From positions 1 to 64,000 of the forward strand of contig NZ_CANMEZ010000004.1 of assembly GCF_947496985.1 (NCBI RefSeq): 64,000 nucleotides of DNA, in the 5' to 3' direction. Position numbers and translations under genes: made by a program. The notes below the pieces were generated by a model. It saw only the letters and a program-made list of their open reading frames with translations, did no database searches and was not told the origin of the DNA. Of the stretch, positions 1 through 9,944 are shown in pieces (the stretch's first letter is position 1; each line of letters begins with the position of its first letter). This DNA is from an uncultured Kordia sp. (GTDB taxonomy: Bacteria > Bacteroidota > Bacteroidia > Flavobacteriales > Flavobacteriaceae).

Positions 1-1697
1 CTATCAAAAGACATACCTATACTTGTAGTATTTATGGTACCTGTATTTGTAAGTAAACCAAAATCTCGAATGACTATGTACCCCCCCATTATGATTCCTT
101 CATTTGCAAAACTCCCTGAACCTCGATATGATCCATTAAACTCATTTGTATTAAGGAATACACCATCATTAATTAGATCAGTATTAATAGTAAACACACC
201 ATGATTTGCAATAGTTCCCTGATTTGGAAAAGTAAAAGGAAAATTATTAGGTATATCAAAAACTCCTGTGTTATTTATCGTTCCTGTGTTGGTATTAGAA
301 GGACTAGATGCAAGTGTTAATGTAAGTGTACCATGATTTGTAAATGTAGCCTGATTTCTAAACAAATGCATGGAGGTGTTATCGGTAACCTCGAAATTTG
401 CATTGGTGTTATTCACTACAGTTCCTGCGTTTGTAAATGTTGCATTGGTGTTAGAAAATGTACCAAAATTATTAAGTGTACCTAATGCGAGCGTAGTTAC
501 TGTACCAGCATTAGTTATACTACCCGTAGGTTGATTGTTTATAGTTTGAGAAACAGTAAGTGTTCCTTGTGTTTCAATATTTATAATTCCTACGTTCGAG
601 AATGCTATTGTATTTGTAAATGCGCCGTTACAGTTTAAGGTTCCAGTATTATTAAATATATTATTGTTTGTGTAATTACCATTATTTGTAAATAATAGAG
701 GGTTATTAAGGGTACCATTATTTGTAATAGTACCATTATTTGTAATAGTACCTTCATTTGTGTAGGTACCTAAATTCAGCATAGTACCAGTTGCGGCTAT
801 AGTAAGCGTTCCCGTGTTGTTAAAAAGAGAAGTATTCTCTAAAGTGGCATTATTTACAAAGGTTCCTGTATTGTTTAGTGTTAGAGGATTAACGAAAATT
901 CCATTATTTGTAACACTATTCGTGTTATTAAAGGTACCATTGTTTGTTGCCGTTTTCTGGTCATTATTTACAAAAGCACCTGTGTTTTCTATTGTTTGTA
1001 CATTTACAAAAGTTCCGTTATTTGTAAACATACCCGATATATTTAGTAGTTGATTATTAGTGAAAGTTCCAGTATTTGTAAACGTACCCGATATGTTTAG
1101 TTGTTGAGCATTAGTGAAAACTCCAGTATTTGTTAACGTGGCAACATTGTTTATTGTTGCCATATTAGTAAACGTTGCTGCTGTGTTAAAAGAACCGTTA
1201 TTATTAATAATTCCTGTTCCAGAATTTTCTATTGTAGCGTTTTGACTAAAAAATAAATTGGCAACTGATTGTATTTCAATTACTCCAGTGTTTATAAGTG
1301 ATCCCGTGACATCTACACTTGAACCAAGACCTATAGTAATAGTCCCTGTATTAGAAAGTGTTCCCGAAGTACTTATAAAGGCAGAAAACCCTCCAAATTC
1401 TGTCGCAATAAGAGCGCCTTCATTAATTAATGTCCCGGTATTAGAAATTCCAGAATTAATACCAGTTGTAATACTTCCAGAACTTGAAATAGTTAAGTGT
1501 CCAGCATTTATTATATCTACCTCGACAACATTTCCGTTAATAATTACAGTATCTCCAGCTACTATAGTTGTACCAGGATAAGAGGGTGACCAATTGGCTG
1601 CATTTCCCCAATAACCATTACCTGTGTAGGTGTAGGTGGTTTGTGCTTGTAGATAAATGCTAGTTAGTGCAAGTAGTAAAAGTAGTCGTTTTTTCAT
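1..1697 (-). CDS. Repeat-rich secreted surface protein, C-terminally truncated by the window edge (MKKRLLLLLALTSIYLQAQTTYTYTGNGYWGNAANWSPSYPGTT...)
   Basis: Read directly on the minus strand: open from ATG at 1697 to position 1 with no stop; signal peptide; many degenerate TNTGTFTNN / NNGTFNN repeats. Missing from the ORF track because it lacks a stop in the window. Confidence 0.88.
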   Translation of the reverse strand, partial: MKKRLLLLLALTSIYLQAQTTYTYTGNGYWGNAANWSPSYPGTTIVAGDTVIINGNVVEVDIINAGHLTISSSGSITTGINSGISNTGTLINEGALIATEFGGFSAFISTSGTLSNTGTITIGLGSSVDVTGSLINTGVIEIQSVANLFFSQNATIENSGTGIINNNGSFNTAATFTNMATINNVATLTNTGVFTNAQQLNISGTFTNTGTFTNNQLLNISGMFTNNGTFVNVQTIENTGAFVNNDQKTATNNGTFNNTNSVTNNGIFVNPLTLNNTGTFVNNATLENTSLFNNTGTLTIAATGTMLNLGTYTNEGTITNNGTITNNGTLNNPLLFTNNGNYTNNNIFNNTGTLNCNGAFTNTIAFSNVGIINIETQGTLTVSQTINNQPTGSITNAGTVTTLALGTLNNFGTFSNTNATFTNAGTVVNNTNANFEVTDNTSMHLFRNQATFTNHGTLTLTLASSPSNTNTGTINNTGVFDIPNNFPFTFPNQGTIANHGVFTINTDLINDGVFLNTNEFNGSYRGSGSFANEGIIMGGYIVIRDFGLLTNTGTINTTSIGMSFD

Positions 1698-1702
1698 AGG
1701 GA

Positions 1703-4700
1703 TTAGTTTTTAATAAACTTTAAAGTAGTGTCTTTAATTTTTAAAAAATACACACCTACCGATAATTTAGCAACATCAATTTTATTAGTATTTGTATCAA
1801 TAGTTTTGGTGAATAACTGTTGTCCATTTATGCTATAGATTTCAACGGTTTCTGATTGATTTAAACCGTTAATATACAAGGCATCCGTAGTTGGATTAGG
1901 ATATATCATAAAAGAACTTACATCAATAGCATCTAATGATAATGTGTTACCTGTTATAGTCACTATTGCTGTACAGGTATTTGTATTGCCTTGATTGTCT
2001 TGAGAGGTATACGTAATCGTATTAGTTCCTAAATGATTACTATCAAAGTCAGTCTGGCTCATGGTAAATGACAACAAACCACTAGCATCTGAAACAGCAA
2101 AACCACTAACATCTGTTGAACCATCGGACTCGGTTAAAGTTTCCATCCAGTTTGAGCTGGTAAATTGCCCAAAAGACAAACTAGATGATATGTTTGTAAT
2201 GGTCGTTGTGGCATTGCCAAAAGTATTGTCTGCAGTAACTCCTCTTAGTGTAAAAACATCACCTGGATTTAATACGATGCTTGCATTTCCAGTCTGTGGT
2301 ATTGGATCAGTATTAGAGCTTAATTGCGTATATGTTCCATTAATGAGGTATCCAAATGATTCATACGCTGGATCATCAGAAGAATCAAACTCCCAATCAA
2401 AAGTTAGGGTAGTAGCTTCGGTTATTGTAACTGACAAGTCAGAAAACCCTTCATTATTAGATTGGTTGTCACCACTTACTAATGTAATTTCATAATTAGA
2501 CCAATCATCTAATATATCAATTGGGTTTAACGTTACCATTCCTGTCATACCTAGATCTAGTGTGATATCTTGACATTGCATTATTGGGGCTACATTATCT
2601 TCTACTGTAACGGTTGCGGTACAACTATCTGAGTTTCCGCTTCCATCATCAACGGTTAATGTTACCACATGTGTACCTATGTCAGCAATAGTAAATAGGC
2701 TTTGTGAAACGGATAAGTTTAAAATATTACAATCATCGGTACTGTTGTCATTTATATCAGCGCCATTTAATATTCCGAATCCATTTGCATCGAGCTCTAG
2801 TGTAAAGTCTTTACAGTTAGCAATTGGTGGCGATGCGTTTTGTACAATGACATTGAATGTGCATTCGGCAACATTGCCAGCATCATCAGTAGCAGTGTAT
2901 GTAATTACTGTTGTCCCTGAAGGGAAAAATGAACCTGAAGCTAATCCTGATGTTTGAGTCACTGTAGCCGAAGAGCAATTGTCGGTAGCTGTAGGTGCCG
3001 TAAAAGTTGCAATGGCTCCACAATCTCCTGGGTTTGTAGGTTCTGATAGTATAATATCAGTTGGGCAACCAAAAAATGTTGGAGGCATATTTTCAACACC
3101 TACATCTATAATATCCCAGTTATAGGTATTTATAATGCTTTGTCTTGCTGCTTCTGCCGTACAGTATCCGCTATTTCCAGCATCAAATTCTACATTATTC
3201 TGAAGCATTTGTGTACTCCAACCTGTAAGTAAAGAATCATAGTTTGAAACAGATAATGTTACTCCAAAAAACATCGAAGTCATATTGTTTACATTTTCAA
3301 CATTCCAGTTTCCTATATTTTGATCAAACGATGTTGCTTCGTTGAACATAAATTCCATGTTTTCAACATTGGCTGTATTTGCTCCCCAAGCTCCAATAGG
3401 CATATTAAAAGCGGTAGCGCCAGAAAACATTCCTGCCATTAATTGTACATTACTAACATCCCAATTGCTTATGTCTTGATTAAATGAAATAGCACCTTCA
3501 AACATATTGGTCATATCTGTTACATTCCCTAAGCGAGTAGCCCAATCATTTAGTGGTTGATTAAACACAGTCGCATCAGAAAACATAAAAGCCATGTTTT
3601 GTACATTACTTACATTCCAAGTATTGATATTTCTATTAAAAGCTGTGCCTTCAAACATTCCTACCATATTGGTAACTGTTGTTACATTCCAGTTTTCTAT
3701 ATTTCCATTAAAATTAGTAGCACCTCTAAACATCGATGCCATGTTATCTGCACTTCCTAAACGAGTTCCCCAAGCACTTAAATTTTGATTAAATGCAGTG
3801 GCTCCATCAAACATAAAGGCAAAAACACTTACATTACTCACATCCCAATTACTTATATCTTGATTGAACGATGTGTTTCTAAACATCCCATCCATATTTT
3901 GTACATTGCTTACGTCCCAGTTACCGATATCTTGATTCATAGCAACGGCTCCATCAAACATACCTGCCATACTAGTAACCTGTGATAAATCTGGCATATC
4001 TGGCGCATTGACAACTAGGTTGGTACAACCTTTAAAAGCTCTTCCCATTGAATTCCAAACAGGATCTCCCCAATTTTCTACAGAAAGGATTTTCTCTTTA
4101 TCGCCTCCGTCATTGAAATATATTGTTGTGAAGGCTCCAGAAATAGTTACCGTATACGTCCCAGCCGCGGCGTAGGTATGTGTTATTGGTCCGAAAACAT
4201 TTGTATCAGGAGTAGAGGTATCTCCCCAATCTACTGTATAGTTGCCTTCTATGGCAGGTATCGTAATTTGGTTGTTATTAGAAGTTCCTGGATTATCGGT
4301 TTTCCAAGTGGTTATGAATTCAGACATTTCAACAAATACGGTTATCGTATCACTGGCACTAACAGTACAGCCATTATCACCTGTGTAGGTATAGGTAATT
4401 GTATGTGTGCCTACACCAGCTGCGGCTGGATCAAAACTATAGGTTATGCTATTAGCATCGTTTGTTACACCAGGTCCAGAATATTGACGAGAACCAATGA
4501 AATTTGTAATTGCTGTACCAGTACCCGATACAAAATCTTGAGAATCTCCATCAATAGTGAAGCTAGTACCTGAGATGAAATTTATAGTACCTGAAGCTCC
4601 TATAATAGTAGTGTCTGCGACGATAGTTGGTGTTTGCCCATTATCAAACGTTAGTGTTATAGTATCTCCCGAAGCAGTTGCATCCAATAAATTAATTGTA

Positions 4701-6130
4701 GTACCAACAACACCACTACTAGCAGTAACGTTTGTTGATACCATAGCTCCAGTGCTATCAAATACGATATTTCCACCCATAAAACCTTGAAAGCCAACTT
4801 CATCATAATCAACATTTATGGTAACTGTCGTAGCTAATACACTTACCGCAGGAGTTCCTCCACTAAGACCAGTTTGTATACCTGCATTAAGGCTTAGGTT
4901 TGGTGGCGCAGAAAATGTAGCTGCGGTTGATGCTAACACTTCTATGATGTCAGTAGCTATATAAGTACAATTAACAGTATCTGTTATGTCATAGCTTATT
5001 GTGTGAATTCCAACTCCTGCTATTACTGGGTCAAAACTATAAGTCATTCCATTACCATCATCAGTAATGCCAGGGCCACTATAAACACCACCTACTGGAG
5101 CGCCTCCAGATAATCCAGTTTGTATACCAGCATCAAAGCATACATCTACTGGAGCGGTAAAAGTTTCTGCTGGTGGAGTAAATCCGAAAAAATCAGTATA
5201 TAGTGCATTACTTGTATAGTTTGTTACAAACGTGCAGGGCACAGTTACCGCAATGTCACTACGATTATTACCAATAAATTCATTTACAAAACTGTTAGAT
5301 TCAATTGTAGGAGGAGTTTCCCCTAAAAAAGTAACGCTATGTTCTCCAGTCCCTATAGTAGTTACCATTCCAAATTGAAAAGCAAAAATACCTATACTGC
5401 TAACGCTATTTCCGATAGTGACATTTGTTAATTGATTTTGATAAAACGCAAAAGCTACTATATTGGTCACATTATTAGGAATGTGCACACTTGTTAATTG
5501 ATTTTGAGAGAACGCAGCTTCTCCAATACTAGTCACGTTATCAGGAATGGTAATACTTGCTAACTGATTTGTGAAAAAAGTACGGTTTTCTATACTGCTA
5601 ACGCTATTGCCAATAGTGACACTTGTTAATTGATTAAATTGAAAGGCTTGACTTCCCAAAGTGGTCACACTATCAGGAATAGTCACACTTATTATTTGAT
5701 TATTTGCAAATGCTTGGTTTCCTATAGTGTTAACGCTATTGCCAATTGTGACATTTATTAAAAGATTATTTTTGAATGCTTCGCCTCCTATGCTGATCAC
5801 ACTATTAGGAATGTCAACATTTGTTAATTGATTAAATCTAAAAGCATTTTCTCCAATACTAGTCACATTATTTCCAATAATGACACTTATTAATTGATCC
5901 TGCAAAAATGCAAAATTTGCTATACCGCTAACTGTAAAAAAGCTAGTACCGTCACTTGCCATATCTGGAATCACTATGTCAGTATTTGTATTAGTAGCAA
6001 CTCTTCCTGTTACAGTTACTGTAGTAGGATCACTTGTGTTTATACTATACGATAAACCTTGAAAATCAAAATTCTGTGAAAATGTCACACTATACACACA
6101 TAGCATGGCTACAAACAATACTTTTTTCAT
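1703..6130 (-). CDS. Large mosaic surface protein: BspA-type LRR_5 repeats, PKD-like segments, DUF285/BspA-type repeats, HYR-like domains, T9SS type A C-terminal sorting domain
   Basis: Signal peptide; ~23-aa repeats (LTSVTIGNSVSSIGxxAFxxNQ); NQDISNWDVSNVxxMxxMFxxAxxF repeats; C-terminus IYPNPTTDALYINGL...GVYFLKIKDTTLKFIKN. Confidence 0.92.
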   Translation of the reverse strand: MKKVLFVAMLCVYSVTFSQNFDFQGLSYSINTSDPTTVTVTGRVATNTNTDIVIPDMASDGTSFFTVSGIANFAFLQDQLISVIIGNNVTSIGENAFRFNQLTNVDIPNSVISIGGEAFKNNLLINVTIGNSVNTIGNQAFANNQIISVTIPDSVTTLGSQAFQFNQLTSVTIGNSVSSIENRTFFTNQLASITIPDNVTSIGEAAFSQNQLTSVHIPNNVTNIVAFAFYQNQLTNVTIGNSVSSIGIFAFQFGMVTTIGTGEHSVTFLGETPPTIESNSFVNEFIGNNRSDIAVTVPCTFVTNYTSNALYTDFFGFTPPAETFTAPVDVCFDAGIQTGLSGGAPVGGVYSGPGITDDGNGMTYSFDPVIAGVGIHTISYDITDTVNCTYIATDIIEVLASTAATFSAPPNLSLNAGIQTGLSGGTPAVSVLATTVTINVDYDEVGFQGFMGGNIVFDSTGAMVSTNVTASSGVVGTTINLLDATASGDTITLTFDNGQTPTIVADTTIIGASGTINFISGTSFTIDGDSQDFVSGTGTAITNFIGSRQYSGPGVTNDANSITYSFDPAAAGVGTHTITYTYTGDNGCTVSASDTITVFVEMSEFITTWKTDNPGTSNNNQITIPAIEGNYTVDWGDTSTPDTNVFGPITHTYAAAGTYTVTISGAFTTIYFNDGGDKEKILSVENWGDPVWNSMGRAFKGCTNLVVNAPDMPDLSQVTSMAGMFDGAVAMNQDIGNWDVSNVQNMDGMFRNTSFNQDISNWDVSNVSVFAFMFDGATAFNQNLSAWGTRLGSADNMASMFRGATNFNGNIENWNVTTVTNMVGMFEGTAFNRNINTWNVSNVQNMAFMFSDATVFNQPLNDWATRLGNVTDMTNMFEGAISFNQDISNWDVSNVQLMAGMFSGATAFNMPIGAWGANTANVENMEFMFNEATSFDQNIGNWNVENVNNMTSMFFGVTLSVSNYDSLLTGWSTQMLQNNVEFDAGNSGYCTAEAARQSIINTYNWDIIDVGVENMPPTFFGCPTDIILSEPTNPGDCGAIATFTAPTATDNCSSATVTQTSGLASGSFFPSGTTVITYTATDDAGNVAECTFNVIVQNASPPIANCKDFTLELDANGFGILNGADINDNSTDDCNILNLSVSQSLFTIADIGTHVVTLTVDDGSGNSDSCTATVTVEDNVAPIMQCQDITLDLGMTGMVTLNPIDILDDWSNYEITLVSGDNQSNNEGFSDLSVTITEATTLTFDWEFDSSDDPAYESFGYLINGTYTQLSSNTDPIPQTGNASIVLNPGDVFTLRGVTADNTFGNATTTITNISSSLSFGQFTSSNWMETLTESDGSTDVSGFAVSDASGLLSFTMSQTDFDSNHLGTNTITYTSQDNQGNTNTCTAIVTITGNTLSLDAIDVSSFMIYPNPTTDALYINGLNQSETVEIYSINGQQLFTKTIDTNTNKIDVAKLSVGVYFLKIKDTTLKFIKN
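3230..4010 (-). repeat. DUF285-type tandem repeats (about 25 aa) inside CDS 1703-6130
   Basis: Recurring (D/E)ISNWDVSNVxxMxxMFxGAxxFNQ units in the translation. Confidence 0.8.
5320..5965 (-). repeat. BspA-like LRR_5 tandem repeats (~23 aa, ~69 nt) inside CDS 1703-6130
   Basis: Periodic NQLTSVTIGNSVSSIGExAF units; the DNA shows recurring ...cacttgttaattgatt... blocks. Confidence 0.85.
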
Positions 6131-6187
6131 AATATAGGGGTATTAGTCAATAAGACAAAAATACGTTGAAAGAAGCATGCTATGATA

Positions 6188-6224
6188 TACGTAGGTACTG
6201 CAAAAATTACGTAGGGGTACGTAG
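6188..6224. promoter_or_regulatory. Three direct TACGTAG repeats spaced 20 and 10 bp, candidate response-regulator binding sites
   Basis: TACGTAG at 6188, 6208 and 6218 in the 6131-6235 intergenic region upstream of CDS 1703-6130. Confidence 0.6.
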
Positions 6225-6235
6225 TGATGATTTTT

Positions 6236-6880
6236 TTATATAGAGGCGAGAAGTAATTTATTAGTTGATACCCAATTACTAAGTGCATCTTGATCAGAAC
6301 TTAAGTCTAATTTGTTGATGATATTAGATCTGTGTTTTTGAACTGTTCTTATGGAAATAAGCAAGCTCTCTGAAATTTCTTTTGAAGATTTATTGTCAGC
6401 AATAAGACGTATGATGGTTCGCTCTGATGGCGATAATAATTTTATTTTCTGAATTTTTGGAGAAATCTCTTTGTCAAATACATCATTAAATGTTGAACTG
6501 TAGTAATATTCACCATTAAAAACGGTATGGATACACTTTTGAATTTCATGAAAAGGCTCGTCTTTAAGTAAATATCCAGAAATATTAAGTGTTTTGGCTT
6601 TATATATAAAACGACTTTCTTTATGTGAAGTCAAGACAATAAACTTAGTTTTTAAGTTTTTATCTTCACATTTTTTGATCACTTCAAAACCAGTTAATAA
6701 AGGCATCTCAATATCTAAAATAGCAATATCTGGATTCAGTTTAGTAATAAGTTCTAATGCAATAGCGCCGTTTAGGGCAGTATCAATAACATTATAATCA
6801 TTAGCTGTTAACTCTTCGGTTAACCCTTTTAATAACATTGGATGATCGTCTGCCACTACAATTGTTAAATTTTCAGCCAT
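6236..6880 (-). CDS. Response regulator, REC + LuxR/NarL-type HTH
   Basis: VVADDHPMLLKGL, DIAILDIEMPLLTG, LSPSERTIIRLIADNKSSKEISESLLISIRTVQKHRSNI. Confidence 0.93.
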   Translation of the reverse strand: MAENLTIVVADDHPMLLKGLTEELTANDYNVIDTALNGAIALELITKLNPDIAILDIEMPLLTGFEVIKKCEDKNLKTKFIVLTSHKESRFIYKAKTLNISGYLLKDEPFHEIQKCIHTVFNGEYYYSSTFNDVFDKEISPKIQKIKLLSPSERTIIRLIADNKSSKEISESLLISIRTVQKHRSNIINKLDLSSDQDALSNWVSTNKLLLASI

Positions 6881-9869
6881 TCTTCAAAGGGATTTTAGCT
6901 ATGATTATGGTGCCTTGATTTGGTTTACTATCAATAGTTAACTCGCCATCTAATATACGAATACGTTCGTATATCGTTTTTAAACCTAAACTATTTTGTT
7001 TTTGTGCATTGGTGGCATCAAAACCTTTTCCGTTATCTTGAATGCTAATTTTAATCGTATTACCCAATTTTAATGCGCTTACGGAAAGTGCTTTAGCATT
7101 AGCATGCTTTAAACTGTTATGAATACATTCTTGAATAAAACGATAACAATTTAATGTTTGATCTTCATTAAAAAAAGCATCTATCTTATCGATATCTCCA
7201 GAGACAAATAAATCGGTTTGTTCATCAACTTCTAAAATCAATTGCTCTATACTTTCAGTGAGTCCTAATTGTTTTAATAAAGGCGGATATAAACCACGAG
7301 AAATAGCACGTACTTCTTCTAGTGTATTGTGTGTGAGTGACGTAATTTCGTCTTGGTTCGTGTTTTGTGCTTTCTTTTTTATCAGTGTGAGTTGTTGACT
7401 AATACTATCGTGTAATTCCTTTGCTATACGTTTGCGTTCGTTTTCTTGCGATTGTATTAACCCTTGAGAAAACTGTTCTTGCAATCGTTTTCTTTGCTTA
7501 GTTTGAAATAATAACCAACTAAGAAAAGCTATAATAGCTAACGAGACTAATGTGAAAAACCACCAAGTTTTATAAAAAAACTCATTGCTTTTAATATGTA
7601 TTTTTAATGATTTGCCGAGTTTATGTCCCGAAAAATCTTCGGCTTCAATTTCTAAGATATAGTTTCCTGCCGCTAAATTTGGAAATTGAATACTGGTTTT
7701 GTCTTTTAGTTCAACCCAATTTTTATCATTAAGTCTATATCTAAAGCTATACTCTTTGCTTACGGCGTTTATGTTTTTTAAGCCAAAGTCAATATCTAAA
7801 GCACGATTTTCAGTAGGTAGTGAAATGCTATAATTATTTTTAAAGGTATTTCTATTAAATTTATCTTTAAAAACCTTAGCTGTTTTGTTATAATGTCTAA
7901 CTCTTAATAGTGTTAATTTGGCTGAATCTTTTTGTGTTTTTAATGCTTTTGAGTCAAAATAATTTAAGCCTTTTATCATACCAATAAATAATCCTTTGTC
8001 TGTTTTTAAAGCACTATATCTATTAGCTTCATAATGTGTGAAACCATCTTTTTCCGAAAAACGTGTTGTTGTTTTATCTATAGGATTAAAAGCTACAATG
8101 CCGTTAAAAGTATTGATCCACCAAAAATTGTCATCAACTAAAATAGTTGCGATTCCTGTGTTTAATTCGTCCTTATAGATAGTTGTAAAGTTTTCACTTT
8201 TAGGATCAAAAGCTACAACAGTTCCAGAACGAGAACCTAATAAATATCCGTAGTCTTTATGATAATCTAGCATTAAAATAAAAGGATCTTCTAGGGCTGT
8301 TTTGTTAGTATAAAGTTTGGTGTTTTTTGTGACTAAATCATAGGTCAGTAAACCTTTATTTGTTCCCGCTACAATAAGCTTGTCATGTTTTCTAATTTCA
8401 ATGTCATAAATTTCAAGCGAATCTGTTGCTATTAAAGGCGTATGTATTCCAGTTTTCGTATGAAACTCCATTAAATTATAACCTTTTGTACCATACACAA
8501 GAATGCTGTCATTTAGTTTTTCAAGAGATATAACTGGGTAATGCCGATAGCTTTTTGCCGTTTTTGTTTTTGTGTTTACTTTTACAATACCGTAGTTACC
8601 ATTGGTCCATAGTATACTATCTTCAAGAATGATATTTCGCGAAGAAGCCTTAAAGAGTTTATTATTTAGGGTGATTTTATATGGAGAGACTTCATTAGTT
8701 TTTGTATTTATTGTAAACCAACCATTAGCTTCTGTAGTTGCTAAAACATAATCATTATCTAATGGTTTTAAAGTTCTTAGTTGATAGTCAGGTAGAAAGT
8801 TTTTTACAGTAGTACTTGGAAATTTAAAATAGTGAAGTTTACCATTGGTTGCTAACCATAAATCGTTATTTATATTTTTTGATTCAACTTTTAAACCATG
8901 AAGAGCATTTATATTAATTTGATAATCAGATATTAATGAATTGTCCTTAAAAGAGTGAAAAGAAATGTTTTCTGTGTTTGAAGCAACAATACGTGTGTTA
9001 CCAAGAGTATCTGTGTACGTATTTAAGTGAATATTAGGTAACTCATTATTTTTGACACGTATAATATCTTTTTTTATTTCGTCTATTCTATAAAGGTTTG
9101 GATTCTTATGCAAAAAGACATAGTGTGTATTATTTTTAATAAAGACTTCATCAATAACAATTCTTTTTTGCTGAGGTGATGTACTTGTATCTACGGTATC
9201 AATTTGTTTTAGTAAGTTGCCATTCCAATCAAAAATTTTAACTGTAAAATTATCATCAGAAATCATTACAAAATCTGTAAACGGAATAATTCTACTGAAG
9301 TTATTTATAATAAATTTATTTTCTGTGTCCGTGAAACTGAAAATCGTTGAGGATGATACATCGTATTTTAGTTTTACAAGAGAAACCGTTCTATCTTTTT
9401 GTATTAACACATAATCTTCATTATTATAGGAAACGATATGCGATAGTCCAATTTTAGCAAAATCAAACTCATCAATTTCTACCACACTAAAAGCAGTTGT
9501 ATATGGATCGAAGAGTAGCAATGTACGACCTTTAGACAATTTGCAAACTACATAAAATTTGCCATCGTTTCTTTTATATAATTGTTGTATTCCCACAATT
9601 GAGTTTTCATATGCTGGTAATACTATATCATGGAATATATGACCATCAAAACGCTGTAACGCTAATTTTTTATCGCTAACTACAATGGTTCTACTATCTA
9701 AATTATTTCCGCCTAACCATAAAAAACCATCAGTGTCAAAACATAACGTAGCGATGTTGTCTATTGCTAAACCATCTTGCTTATTGTATGTTTTATGATA
9801 CAGTTTATTAGATTGCGAAAATGATACAATTGTATAAAAGAATAGTAAGTATAATATACTTTTATTCAT
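6873..9869 (-). CDS. Sensor histidine kinase: N-terminal propeller-like region, Y_Y_Y-like domain, one TM, HisKA_3/HATPase
   Basis: ERKRIAKELHDSISQQLTLIKK (HisKA_3), DNGKGF ATPase motif; overlaps the response regulator start by 8 bp. Confidence 0.92.
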   Translation of the reverse strand: MNKSILYLLFFYTIVSFSQSNKLYHKTYNKQDGLAIDNIATLCFDTDGFLWLGGNNLDSRTIVVSDKKLALQRFDGHIFHDIVLPAYENSIVGIQQLYKRNDGKFYVVCKLSKGRTLLLFDPYTTAFSVVEIDEFDFAKIGLSHIVSYNNEDYVLIQKDRTVSLVKLKYDVSSSTIFSFTDTENKFIINNFSRIIPFTDFVMISDDNFTVKIFDWNGNLLKQIDTVDTSTSPQQKRIVIDEVFIKNNTHYVFLHKNPNLYRIDEIKKDIIRVKNNELPNIHLNTYTDTLGNTRIVASNTENISFHSFKDNSLISDYQININALHGLKVESKNINNDLWLATNGKLHYFKFPSTTVKNFLPDYQLRTLKPLDNDYVLATTEANGWFTINTKTNEVSPYKITLNNKLFKASSRNIILEDSILWTNGNYGIVKVNTKTKTAKSYRHYPVISLEKLNDSILVYGTKGYNLMEFHTKTGIHTPLIATDSLEIYDIEIRKHDKLIVAGTNKGLLTYDLVTKNTKLYTNKTALEDPFILMLDYHKDYGYLLGSRSGTVVAFDPKSENFTTIYKDELNTGIATILVDDNFWWINTFNGIVAFNPIDKTTTRFSEKDGFTHYEANRYSALKTDKGLFIGMIKGLNYFDSKALKTQKDSAKLTLLRVRHYNKTAKVFKDKFNRNTFKNNYSISLPTENRALDIDFGLKNINAVSKEYSFRYRLNDKNWVELKDKTSIQFPNLAAGNYILEIEAEDFSGHKLGKSLKIHIKSNEFFYKTWWFFTLVSLAIIAFLSWLLFQTKQRKRLQEQFSQGLIQSQENERKRIAKELHDSISQQLTLIKKKAQNTNQDEITSLTHNTLEEVRAISRGLYPPLLKQLGLTESIEQLILEVDEQTDLFVSGDIDKIDAFFNEDQTLNCYRFIQECIHNSLKHANAKALSVSALKLGNTIKISIQDNGKGFDATNAQKQNSLGLKTIYERIRILDGELTIDSKPNQGTIIIAKIPLKNG

Positions 9870-9944
9870 GGGGAATTTTAGAAGTTAGTATTCTTATAAT
9901 AGCAATGTAAAGGTATCTAAAAAATGTAAGTCGTTATTTTCTTG

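Noticed and set aside
814-1581. Plus-strand ORFs 814-1053 and 1258-1581
   Set aside because: Antisense to the open minus-strand repeat protein; low-complexity composition mirrors the repeats.
1-1697. Possible CRISPR or non-coding tandem repeat array
   Set aside because: Repeats are degenerate, follow codon periodicity and translate into one continuous protein.
2061-4790. Several plus-strand ORFs inside 1703-6130
   Set aside because: Antisense shadows of a repetitive coding region; no start context or recognisable domains.
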